64,000 nt of DNA from Blumeriella jaapii (Eukaryota; Ascomycota; Leotiomycetes; Helotiales; Drepanopezizaceae): contig VWND01000095.1 of the NCBI GenBank assembly GCA_009599575.1, forward strand, positions 186,001-250,000, in the 5' to 3' direction. Position numbers and translations under genes: made by a program. Numbering within the stretch: position 1 is the first letter of the stretch; every line of letters begins with the position of its first letter. Shown piece after piece: positions 35,201 through 46,997 of this stretch. The notes under the pieces are model-generated. The model had not been told where the DNA came from. It made no database searches and saw nothing but the letters and a program-made list of their open reading frames with translations.

Positions 35201-36717
35201 CTAATGGGCATCCTCGTCGCGACCCGGCCAGCAGATCATGTGTTGCATGAAGGCACGGATGTGGAAACCGAGAATCAGCACCCAGGAGAAGAAGAAGATA
35301 GTCGCCATGCCGGTACCGATCAGCATGATGGCATTGTTGTCGAGCTGCTCGCCAATGCGGATGGTGACGATAGTGAAGCCGACGTTGGGGAAGACCTTGG
35401 CGTACCAGTTCAGATGGAAGTCGTTGTGCGGGAGACCGTCGATCATGGCGATGAGGGCGATGGCGAAGCACCAGAAGGCAAACACCCACAAGAAGATAGC
35501 GCTCAGAGTTGCAGTCAAGAGAAGAATGTCTGGGATGAGGGCTTGATTGGTGATCCCGGGCAGGCGGTAAAGCCATCGAACAGCTTGAGGGTGCGCACGG
35601 AATTAGCCATGCCGATGAAGGCGAGACCAGTGAAGGCGGGCGGGCCCACGGCGATGAACATGGCCGGGCGGGAAAGATAAATGGGAAGGCCGGAGGTCAT
35701 GAGACGTCCAAAGTACAAAGGGTACATCATGAGGGAGAGCATGAAGCCCAAGCCCTGGTACGTGAACCCAGCAATCAGGATCAGAACGGCGTGTTGGGGA
35801 GGTTGTGTCTTGGCCAAGCCGGAAGCAATCGTTCCAACCAGCATAGCAGGGAAAATCGGCAAGATCCAGCCGGGAAGCACATTCGTGATCACTAGCTTCT
35901 TCACGCTGAAGAGCACGTGGTAGTAGATGATGGCGTGAAGAGTGACCATGATGGTGTACATCCAGAAGGCGGTGCGAAGCGCTTCCACCAGCCACGGCCC
36001 CGTGTTGGGGATCCCATACGCGATCGTGTTGTTCATGATGGTGGCGAGAGTGAGCCAGAAGGTGGCGGTGAAAAACCCTTCGTGTGGATTGGTGAAGGCG
36101 GCCTTGAGGCATTCGGGATAAATGATAAATCGGAGGGTCATGAGGCAAGTGATGATGGTGAAGCAGATGAGGTTGAAGATGAAGACGAAGATGCCGAGGC
36201 CGGTGAGGCCCGAGAACCGGTTTGGGACGACAGACAGGATGGTTGCCATTCCTCCCGTGGCCATCGTGAAAGCGTACCAAGCGAATGTCATGTGCTTTAG
36301 TCTTTCTTTCAGCGTATGTGGGCCCTCGGAGATGTGGTGGTGATCATGGGCAGCGTGAGCGGCGGGAGCGTGAGTATGAGCCGCCAGCTTCTCGTTCTTC
36401 AAGTCCAGCGGTGCTTTCTCCATATCATTGAAGTTGATGTGGGCACTGGCCGGGAAGTGCTCCATTGGACGAGATATCTGAGGCTGTTGGTACGTCATGG
36501 TGCTCGACGAGCCGACGGAATCTGTTCTACTCAGTTGCGGAGGAGTATGTGCAGACCTGCTGTCGTCGAAGGGGGAGATAAAGGTGGGCTGTCGTTGCGA
36601 GAGAAAGTTGAGGGGAGAATCGATGTCACTACGGATGCGGGTGTCTCTTCTTTCGCCACGGAGTATAGCTTTCTTGTAATGAACGAGTTCGTCGATAGGG
36701 CCGGCCTGACTAGACAT
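35201..36717 (-). CDS. TDT-family transporter (Mae1/Ssu1-like), one frame break
   Basis: Ten-helix transporter of the tellurite-resistance/dicarboxylate (SLAC1) family, acting at the plasma membrane. Fungal members move malate (Mae1) or sulfite (Ssu1), and the specificity here is not decided. No introns. A cytosolic N-terminal region of ~135 residues (MSSQAGPIDELVHYKK) with a His/Ala-rich stretch precedes the first helix, WYAFTMATGGMATILSVV. Further helices include LGIFVFIFNLICFTIITCLM, MYTIMVTLHAIIYYHVLF, GWILPIFPAMLVGTIAS and, after the break, LSAIFLWVFAFWCFAIALIA. At about 35562-35566 the frame shifts in FTA/LPGITNQALIPD; adding one C to the GCC-TGCCC run restores a continuous ~505-residue protein (length remainder 2). 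Loss of the last two helices by mutation is the alternative. Confidence 0.8.
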
Positions 36718-38627
36718 GTTGACGAGGAGGCAGTTGGCTGTCCTAAGTACTAGGAGGAAGAGTGAAGCGAAGCAGATGATGTCGCGGTAGTGAACATGCC
36801 GGAGGGTTATCAGGACGAGAACCGCCCAGTGGTTCTCCAGACAGGCCCCTATTATGTTGCACGGCGCCCAAACATATGCTGGCTAATCTCAAGCTGGGGA
36901 CCAGACGGCGGGTCTGGCTGTGGGTTTTACAACAGCCAAGTCGGCTCGTAAACACAAAAAGAGCCTCACTCGCTACCGAGAATAGAGACCAAAGCCACAA
37001 CGGGATTCGGAGGACCGAGGGAATGGCCGGGCAGGGGGGGGGGGGCCGCCAAGACCGCCAAGCCGCGCGGATGGGCGCGTCCCCTGAGTTAGAGATGTGC
37101 TGCGTTGCAAAAAAGATCTTCCGTCGAGGAGCTTGGCGGAGCTGGACCGGGGCGGGCTTGGCAGCTTGGCAGACAGCGGAGCACGCTTGGCGGCTCGGCG
37201 CTGCCCTTGCACGTCCGGCCGCCAGCCAGTGATGAGCGATGCGCAACGTCCCTTTGGAGCTTTTTGAGACTGCAGATGGGACGGACTTGTGTGGATGTGC
37301 ATGACGGCGGTGGGTCGGCAATGTCCTGAGAGCATACATCATAGAGCATAGAGCATGCATCGTACAGTATGTAGAGCAGTATGTAGAGCAGTATGTAGAG
37401 CAGTATGTAGAGCAGTATGTAGAGCATAGAACATACATCTTAGAGCGTAGAGCACACATTGTGGAGTGAAGAGCATACATCGTGGAGCTCGAAGCAAACA
37501 TCGCAGAGCACAGAGCGCCATTGGTACATAGAGCAAAGAGCATAGAGCATAGAGCATACGGGCCTCGGACTGCGTGGTCAGGTCAGGCCTGCCAAGCGCT
37601 ACTGCTTGTCACGGTTGGGCGAGTGGGTAGGGATGTCCTGGACGTCGTCGTCGTCGCCTGCGCGCAACCTGTTTCGGATCTCGTCGGCGGATGGATGCGG
37701 AGACGGGTCCGGAGTACGGCTGGAGAACGGCATAAATGGATGGACGGAGGGAGGGAAGGCTGGCTCTGGAATCAATCCATCGTGGCTGGCGCTTCCTAAG
37801 CGTAGGAATCGGCCATCGACACTCGCCGTACTGTGTGTGTACACTGTGCTCCGTACAGATGGAGATAACTTAATCTCGCATCGTGGCTTGGATCCCCGCC
37901 TGGACCCAACAAGGGTGACGATCATCACTCGAGTCAAGCACATCCTGCAGCTCTGGAGTTCTTGACTGTGATGATCGCGCTGGGGCGTATCGCAAGGTAC
38001 TTTAATTCAGCAACTGCGACAAATGACCTTGAATGCTAGTCGGTGCAGACCTTGAATTGGGCAGGTCGCTCGATCGTCACCAATCGATATTGGACACGAC
38101 GAGGAAATCGATCCAACAGCATAGTCGTGCGTGCGCCTTGCGCCCACGGGACGAGACGTCTTGGGCTGGTGAGAAAAACAGCTGAATTGGGGCACCGAGT
38201 TTCCATTCGCGCTCTGCAATCCTACTGGTACAGAACTCCAAATTAAAACCAACATGGGACGCTGCCGGTTCATTTCTGCTCGACCATCTTTGGTGGTAAC
38301 CAAAATACACCTTGGGCGCCAATCATACCCGGTGGGCCCAGCAAGTAGGCTGGGCTCTTTTGTCACGGCCCCACTGGAATGAGAAGCAATATTACTTGGT
38401 ATTAATTGGCAATAACAGCACAGACAAAAGCAGAAGCAAGCGTGCCAAGTCGGTCCCCGCCAACTCTGCCCTTGTCGAAAATCAGCCTTACAAGAGGATC
38501 TCTTACTTCGGATCGGATTTTGCCTTGAAGAACATGCCTTGAAGAATATGCGTTGTGAAAAAATACTACCGTATCCTCCCCGTGCCATGCCATGCCATGT
38601 GAATGCATGATGGGGTGCTCTAGGTTC
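36718..38627. other. Spacer with a GTATGTAGAGCA minisatellite
   Basis: Transporter promoter on the left, then no recognisable gene. A 12-bp minisatellite and its decayed copies (AGAGCATA words) cover about 37325-37560, and a G12 run lies near 37036. Confidence 0.5.
37366..37430. repeat. 12-bp minisatellite, unit AGCAGTATGTAG
   Basis: Five near-perfect tandem copies, flanked on the right by diverged AGAGCATAGA and AGAGCACACA words extending to about 37560. Confidence 0.9.
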
Positions 38628-38975
38628 CTAGGTTTCTGGTTCGTCCTGCGTAGAGTCCGACGCGAATGGGGTCGAACTGATAAGGATGGGCCCGAAACTG
38701 TGGGCGCGTTTGAGTTTGGTACGTTCGGAATTCTGCATGGATGATAGCAATGCACCCCTCAAGCCTCCAGGGTCTTCGAGGTCCACATTGTCGTGGCTCT
38801 GCCGTCCGTCCAAAAACCATGACCAGTTGGAAAACATCCACGCCAGTATCATTGCCCCAACGTCCCAAGCGTAGAGGCCGATGCGTACCATCCTGCAGCA
38901 AAAAGCTTTTGCTGAGCCTGGCCGGCTCGCTTCTCACTTCTGAGAGTCGGTTGACAGTTTGTCTCTTGGCGGCAT
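38628..38975 (-). CDS. Possible small hypothetical protein, two exons
   Basis: I do not recognise this protein. Exon 1 (38975-38938) and exon 2 (38892-38628) flank a 45-nt GT-AG intron with matching phase, giving 100 residues from MPPRDKLSTDSQKMV. It has one hydrophobic, Trp-rich segment (VGAMILAWMFSNWSWFL) that could cross or lie on a membrane, followed by a polar tail. Overlapping open frames in other registers weaken the case, so it may be a chance reading. Confidence 0.28.
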
Positions 38976-41900
38976 GATCGTCCAAAGTGTGCATCAGATT
39001 TGCCGACCGGATCTGCCAGGCCTTCATGTGCAGGAATGACGAGATGAAGACGATCCAACGATTTCTGAGATGCTTCCCTGCACGAGAGACTCGGCTTGGC
39101 ACGATGATCGCGCGTCTTTTGAGCCAGATCGTCCAGGTTGTCGCTGGATCGACTGTTGAGAACAAGTACGGTATCAAGGCGACGAGCCCCGGATCACGTC
39201 GATGGCCACGGCGCCGTGACGGACGGGGTTTTTGGCATAGCAAGCGCCACTCCTACGGGATCCTCCCGTGTGTCATCCATCAGCAGCGTGAAGCCAAATC
39301 ACGGCTGTCGCTTCGCAGGGCATCTTCATCTCGAAGAGCGCATGTGCGAAGGGCAAGCGATCCGACGCGAAACGTGACGCTTGCATGCCGGAAGCATGAC
39401 GACGGCGAGAGCCTGCAAGAGAGAATCGACGCAACACCCGAAGACTCGACTTGGCAAGACGGGGAGTCCAAAGTGACGACTGCAGACCAACAGCACAACA
39501 AATCGCAAACTCGTCCTGGACTACTTGCAGCTGCAAATCCTACTAGATGCCATGAGCGCGGTTGTGCTGTAACACACGTTTCTTCTCGGTGTGACGGCCC
39601 TGCTGGCCACGAGCTCTCACTCGAGAGCACCGCCAACGACCGCACATCTCGCAAAAGCGACAAAAGCCATGATGATGGCGATGATGGCGATGATGGTGAT
39701 GATGATGATGGTAATGATAGCAATGATGGTAACGATGGTAATGATGACGACGACGAAAGGCGAGCGCGATCTGGGGTGCGGAGGAAGAGAGAAGACGGGA
39801 AGAAGAAATGATTTGGAAGAAGAAATGATTTGATGCTTCGTGTAGCCCTCGTCCGCTGCCAAGCCACTAGCTGGCGGACCGCGACTCCCCGGGGCTAAGA
39901 AGCGCCTCTCTCCACGACACGGACACTTGCGGTGCGACTTACGACTGTACAGTAGCATTTCTTGATAGTCAAGACAACCTACGAGACCTCACGAGGTTTA
40001 AGACATCTCGCTAATGGACCAAGTCCCGATGCTTCGGTTCTGTGGGCGTCTTTCTTCGAAGTCTGCCGGTCATGTTCAAGAACTCGTTACCCTCTCCCAG
40101 CCAAGCCTCACGAGTCGCGAGATGTCTTCGATCTTGTCCAAGTCAGTACAGTATGACGAGGGTTTTTGGCTCCTGATGCGACCAGACTTGCTAAACCGCT
40201 CTTCTACTCTGTAGTTAGCTGTTTTGCGGTTTCGGGACGACGGACCCCGATCCCTAGGCCAGAGGACTTGGCTTGGCTGGCATTGCCCTCGAGACCTGGA
40301 GACGGAAACGCGATGATGGCGATTGGGTACTTGGGGTGCGTGACTCGTACTGTACTGCACTGTACTGTAGAGCGCACCAAGCTGACGAGCCCCGGACAGG
40401 AGTGTGTTTGAAGAGGGGATCCTGTTCTGGCTTCCAAGACGGGCCAGCAGGATTGATACTGGCAAACCACAACCTTCCAACACGCATCGCAAAGGGAATT
40501 TACACTGAGCTCTTCGCAAAAGTATGTAGCATCAAGAACCAACTCAGCTCCCCATCCGAGAGCACTGCCATCACGCAGCCAAAAAAAAAAGACTCCACGA
40601 TGTTGAGCATCCATCGCAGAGAAGACCCGTAAGAGGACCCGTAAGAAGACCCATTCAGTGAAGACGTCCTAGAACCCAGGGGGAGGACATCGGCCAAGTT
40701 TAGATAACCCTTTTACAGTACTCCTTCAATACGAGCCTATTCATGCTTCTCAAGGTACAGACAGTCCTGTGCAGTATTTCTGCACTGGACTTGTACCCAC
40801 AGATACCTCTCAACCCAGCTACAAGGATCAGCCCACCAAGTACCCGCGGCCGATGAATTGCAATCCGGAAGCAATAAAAGCCGAAGTGCTTGCTTGGTAT
40901 TGCCTGGTCCGAGCGTGGGTGATATCGATTTCAAGCTTTGATAGATGAATATACGTATAGTAGCACTTTACAGTGTTCTCGGTTCTCGGGGTTCCGACGG
41001 ATCCATCTCGATTTTTTAGATCTCGTGGGCTTGGCCATTTCCTAACCCCTACATCCTGGCCCAGGGGACTGACTCCTCCGACCCGACATCGCGGGACTGC
41101 ATGCCATGAACGAGGCTGCTTTTTTCACCCATGGTTGCAAGTAGCCCTTCCTGAGCGGGGTCTTTGTGCTCTCCTGTATGTACTGTAATGTACTGTATGT
41201 AGGTCTATCCAGTCAAGGGGGCTGGCTGTTTTCCAACCCCAAGCGCGATCCAAATCCAAATGCAATCACGAGAGCCATATCTACGGTGGCACTGGCAAGC
41301 CCACTGGCAGCAGCAGAGCACACTGTATGTACGTACTCAAGCTAGCTGTATCTTTCACACTTCGAAGTTGACAAACTTCCATTGCACCGACCACAAGATG
41401 ATTTTGATCGCGTCAAGATTTGCCAAACCTCGCGCAATTTAAAATGCATGCCTAGACCTATACTTACTGTAGCACGTACATAAACTTATAACCACATACG
41501 TGTTCTATCCCCCAAGCACGGTACGTATGTACTGTACATAGCTCAACAGCACAGGTGAAGAATGTTTTCGGCGTAGTCCATACCTAAGCAACGGAAGATT
41601 CCGCTGGAAACTGAGATCAGGTCAGGTCCGAAGAGGACGCAGTGCACGTTGCAGAAGCATGTCGATGTACAGTACAGTACTTAAGAGAGAACTCTCATCA
41701 GCTTGCCTTTCTTGGCATACCCAGCCTGCCACTCACCTACAGTACAGTACGGTCATTTAAGAACAGCAAACGTGTCTGAACACGGCGCTTGTGAGCGGGA
41801 TGGCTAAGTACACAGTGCACGATATGGGATGGTCTGTTCCCATCCGAGCGGCGTGCCCGAGCGCCAGAAGAAAGACAGGGGAGAGCAAGACAAGAGACAC

Positions 41901-42859
41901 AAGAGCGAGAATGCAGATTCGTGATTAGCGAAGCTGATATCGCGTCTTTGGGAGGTTGAGAGGATAGATGGTGGATGTGCATGGAAGTCACGTTGTCGTC
42001 AAGCGGATCCTGTGGGCACGTGACTGGCTTCAACGCATTCCTTGTGTATCGTAGAATTATTAACTTCGCAATTAAAACTCCGTAGTTAGTGCAAACCATC
42101 GACGAAAAACCTTGCTCTCTGACAGAAAGGCATTTTATCACAGATTACGAATTTGTAGAGCGCGGTTCGAGGCTGTTGAGTTTGAGATGCAATTCCCTCC
42201 CTCCCTTCCCCTCCCATTCTTTTACGGAAGAGAAAATAAGGGGGAGGAGAAAAAGAGAAAAAATTGAAAAATGAGAAATAAAAAAAAATAGAGAGATATG
42301 TAGAGATTAATCATGCGACACGGCGAGTAATTTTAACACACATGTGCTCCGTATCTCTAATCAGGGATACTACTGTACTGTACATGCCGTACAGATGTAC
42401 ATCGCAACCCTAATCATTCCACTCCGCCTGATCACACAATACCTATTACAAACCTGAACTTTGGTGCGAAAAGCATATATACGAACACACCTTTCCATTT
42501 TATCATCACCATTATACAATCACCAAAGCTATCGTAGTAAAAAAAACACAAAACAAAGCAAAACCAAAGCTGGAATCTCATACTATATAATACTGGAACA
42601 CAGCTTCAGACAGTACACCAACCAGCCTTCCATGCTACCTACGCAACACCCGCACACACTCCATCTGTGGGAAGACTCAGTCTGTGATACCAACACCAAT
42701 AAACATACAAGCAAGCAAGCAAATACAAACCATATCAAAACATTAACAAGCCGTCAGTAAAAAAGACCAACCACTCTACATACATACATACAATTGTACA
42801 GTACTGTACATGCTTGTTCAGTCTACGGCTCCAACTGCACGAGATCCTCCTCTCTATTA

Positions 42860-42883
42860 CCCCCCCCCCCCCCCCCCCCCCCC
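42860..42883. repeat. C24 homopolymer
   Basis: Uninterrupted run of 24 C, followed by TCCC. Confidence 0.95.
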
Positions 42884-43239
42884 TCCCAGAAAAGCCGAAT
42901 GCAGTACTGTACAGTATATAATACCTATCTAAGCATCACACACATCTCTTCCAGGTATCTGCCTGACACACGCTCGATAAAATCAACACCACAAATCAAA
43001 TCAAATCAAATCACATCATATCAATTCCCCTCCACCCCACCCCCCCCCCAAAAAAAAAAAGAAATTGCAGCTATCAAACCCACCTCCACGTCCTCAAACC
43101 CTCCACGCTCTTCAAGCCACCAACCAACAACGGTCCAAACAAGAGTATAGCACAAGTAAAGTAAACGATTCCATAGTGGACGGACGATGCCTGATGCCTG
43201 CTGTGTGTGAGAGGAAAAAGAATGATAGAGAGATGAGAG

Positions 43240-43279
43240 GATGAAAAAAAAAGAGAAAAAAAAATGGGCAACTCAAAAG

Positions 43280-43310
<31 letters not shown>

Positions 43311-43325
43311 AAAAAAAAAAAAAGG

Positions 43326-43381
<56 letters not shown>

Positions 43382-43403
43382 AAAAAAAAAGGAAAAAAAA
43401 AGG

Positions 43404-43438
<35 letters not shown>
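43240..43438. repeat. Poly-A block with AAAGG interruptions
   Basis: About 200 bases almost wholly A on the plus strand, broken by occasional GG or G. The longest pure A run is roughly 55 bases. Confidence 0.95.
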
Positions 43439-43439
<1 letters not shown>

Positions 43440-43543
43440 GCTTGGTGCAGTACAGTGGTTGTTATTGTGGTTGCGGGGCGGAGATTTTGTGTAGCGTGTT
43501 GTTTGTTGTATGGTGTTGTGTTGTGTTGTGTTGTATGTAAGAA

Positions 43544-43660
<117 letters not shown>

Positions 43661-44354
43661 TGTAGTGTAGTGTAGTATAATGTACTGTAGTGTAGTGTAG
43701 TGTATTTGTGTTGTATTGTTTGTATGTTATGGTTGTATGTATAGATATAGTGTATATACGTACTGCATGTATGTACTGTACATATGTACTGTATATATGT
43801 ACTGTATATACCTACTGTCTACATATACTTCACATACATACATCCATATATACAGTACAGTACCGTCATACTACATATTCTACCTACAAAAACAACACAT
43901 CCAGCACAAAACGTTACCTCCACACCATACTTTTTCTACTGTATGTAACATACCATAGATAAAGCGTACACAAATACCACACTGTAAAACAACACTTTAG
44001 GCACGGAAATTTACTTAAATACAATATCTACGGTACAGTATATATATAAAAACTGTTCACGCACACCCTCATCCGAAGACCCTAGCTTGCTCCAAGGCGC
44101 AATCCATACCTATTGCATAGCATACTCGCAAAAAAAACGATCACACTTTTTTTTTGAAACCTGAGGAAAGTAGCTAATATCATTCCACGATTGGAAAAGC
44201 CCGTCCGTCGTCTGGCATTTATCCATCCACCCCCTACCCACCCATCCACAGGCCGAGATTACAGGCTGGCGTGACTCTAGGAAATAAGAAGGTAGAGCCA
44301 ATATCAGCGTCCATGGACAGAAAGATCCAGAATCGAAGTGGTTACGATAGGCGA

Positions 44355-45958
44355 TTAAATGACGTACTATCACCTTCAGTCAGCAAGAAGTTTGAGGATG
44401 CGGCGACGGGGATGCGGTGGTGAAACTGACCGGAATGAACAGGTACGGCACCATCCTCTCATACTCGGCCCAGCTCTCGCCGTACTTGGTCCTGCAACGC
44501 TGAATGTCCCGATACGCGCGGTGCACAATCATGCAGGTGAAGAAGACCGGGTAGAACCAGGGGAACGGGCTGCTGAAGCCCGTGATCAAGCCCCAGGTGA
44601 GGGCAAAGTACGTATCGCAGGAGTAGTGGATCTTGCGCGCGTACCCGTACCAACCGTCGACCAGGATGGAGTCGCCAGTCTTCGTCTGGATGGTACGCGG
44701 GTTCACGACCATCTGCCACGGGAGCTGCGGGAAGGTCTTGCGCTCCGTGGACACGCCACGCTCGAGGAGCCGGAAGCGGTTCTTTTGCGAATTGGTCGTG
44801 TCCCAGACCCAGTAGACGAAGAGGTAGGACGTGAAGAGGACGACGAGCAAGGGGGTGCGGAAGGGGTAGTCGGTGATGGTGTCGAGGTGGTTGGCGAGGT
44901 AGAGCGTGCAGTGGCAGTAGCTGAGGGGCACGCCAGCCAGGTTCCAGAAGATGAGCATGAAGCCCCATTTTTCGTAGTAAATGTCCCTGTTCGCGTCAGT
45001 TGAGATCCGAGCCCAAGCGGTGGGTCACGACGAACCAGGAGGGAGGGATGCACCCTTCGCCCTTCGCGCACGCATTGGCGTACAAAAAGTGAGCCATGAG
45101 CAAGAAGCACACCTCGGCCGACACGTATCCGTACTGTTCATACTGGCGCGCCGCGGTCGCCGCGGAAATGCCAAAGAGGATGAACCACGGGAGCCGCACC
45201 TCGAAGAACATCTTGAAGTCCAAGATGCCGAACATACGAGGGTTCAACTCCGCACCCATGAAGAAGTCGTAGAGCGGGTAGCCGGTCATGCGATGCTGCG
45301 CGCCGCGGGCGATGGCTGAGAAGTACGCCACGATCGAGACCAAGAAGCCGGAGATGATGGCGACGGACATGATGGGCCCGAACTCGTCGATGACGGTGTA
45401 GAGCCGGAACAGACCGGTGTAGTGCAACAGCGCCCCGATCGCAATGGTCGAGTAGAGAGACCACATGGCCGAGCAGTAGTAAGGCAGTTGCTTGCCGCCC
45501 TCGTGGGCTATAGGCTTGCCGTAGGTCCAGACGCCAGGCATGAGGCAGTAGAACGCGCCCTGCACGAGGAAGAAGATCCAGTAGATGGCCCAGGCGTAGG
45601 CCGTGGGGAACGCATGCTCGTAGACCAGAGCTCCCAGGTGCTTGCAGAAGTCGCCCATCGACTGGCCCGGGGCGCGCGAGGGGAATTTGCCATCGTAGAA
45701 CGTGGCTCCGATCCACATGTAGTACATGAGCAGCGGGAAGCCGATCATCATGACCGAGACCCCGAACGAGCCGCCGAAGTCGAAGTGGCCCGTCGCATCA
45801 ATCTTGGGATCGGAGCCCACCCTCCACCCATCGACGACCTTCGCCTCCGTGTAGTCCGCTTTCTTGGCCGCGCCGTGGACGGCGCTGCCCCTGGTGCCCT
45901 CAGGGCCGTTCGTCGTGCCATGAGCAGCGTGCCCGTTGGTGGCGGCGTCCATCACCAT
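44355..45958 (-). CDS. ERG4: Delta(24(28)) sterol reductase, last step of ergosterol synthesis
   Basis: Reduces the C24(28) double bond of ergosta-5,7,22,24(28)-tetraenol with NADPH in the ER membrane. Exons: 45958-45036, 44986-44431 and 44366-44355, with introns of 49 and 64 nt, giving 496 residues. The first splice gives [20 protein letters not shown]. The last exon is only 12 nt and supplies the end YVI-stop, completing VPYLFIPYVI, the usual ERG4 terminus. Without it the frame would run into an unrelated tail ending at 44380. Family landmarks: [95 protein letters not shown] and [18 protein letters not shown]. The 50 N-terminal residues are polar and poorly conserved; a second Met lies two codons in. 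Confidence 0.93.
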
Positions 45959-46997
45959 ACCGGCGTTGCGACTGGGCGTTCTCGCGCGTCTTGACGCGCT
46001 TTTGGCAGAGGGATTGTCGGTGGCTGAGGACGAGTCGTCGCCTTCGTCTTGGGCAAATGGGGATTTTCGCCGGGAGTTCGGTCTGCGGGCGCGTGGTGTC
46101 TCTACAAAGCCGAGATGCTCCGTCTTCCTGCCGTCTGATCAGCACAGCGCCCTGGACCGATGCGCCTGAGGGGGCTCTGGGGGAGAGGGAGTAGTACTTG
46201 GGGGTTTGGCGCAGAGAGTATCGTTCCGACATGTTTTCCCCGCCTTCTCGTCGGAACCTGCGGAGGCGACGACTTTATAGCAGACGAAGGACCGGCGACA
46301 GGCGACCGGCGGAAACAAGGATCGGAAAGTCCAGGGGCAAAGAGAGCGGAATATCCACGGTACAGCCAGTACAGTTCGAATCGATATGCTGTGAGTGGAC
46401 GATGTGTGAAAAGAGTTTGTTGGAGAATTGGAGGTTGGCGTAGCTTCGAGAGCTACATTGGCGCGGTGGCGCTAGTCCAGCACTCTCTGCCACCCACCCA
46501 GCAAGGGAAAAGGGGGTGGGGGGGGTGGGGGAGGGTAGGGGCACTGGGAAGACTGGGGAGACTGAACAAAACCAACCACCAACCACCAGCTGACTGACCA
46601 GCAGGTGGAAAGTAAACATCAGGCTTGGAGATGCCGTGATCATCACCACCCAAACAAAACACCATGTGTGAATGCATCCCGTGTATTAGTGAATCCCCGT
46701 GCGCGGTTCTCAGCGTGGCGCTGCGACGGCAGATAGCGACCGCAAATATATTACATGGCAAAGGTCCCCCGACCAGATGTCCGCCTTCTTTTAGACACCC
46801 CGTCAGATCATTCCCAATTGCGCCAACACATTCGATCGCTCATGATCCGGCGACACAGGATTTCCCAGCAGATCCGGGCCGCGCTCTGTTGTACATGAAA
46901 GACCCGAGCGGCCGCGGGTCGAGCCCCGAGTCACCCAAGACTCGAAGCAGCTTCATCCCTCGTCTCTCAACTCTCGTCCCACAGCACGCCGCCCAGC
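45959..46997. other. Spacer: ERG4 promoter and UBP3-type gene 3' flank
   Basis: One kilobase between two leftward genes. A purine-rich G tract lies near 46511-46535. No gene recognised. Confidence 0.5.

Noticed and set aside
38987..39811. 274-codon plus-strand frame with an Asp/Asn/Gly-rich end
   Set aside because: Begins at GTG, has no recognisable domain, and its acidic end is a GATGATGGT triplet array. It overlaps another candidate on the opposite strand.
42140..42185. GGTTCGAGGC stretch considered as a tRNA T-arm
   Set aside because: No cloverleaf, acceptor stem or anticodon arm could be built around it by eye.
44110..44373. 87-codon extension of ERG4 using an acceptor at 44374
   Set aside because: Choosing the TAG acceptor seven bases further on gives the canonical ERG4 end YVI-stop; the long extension is not family-like.
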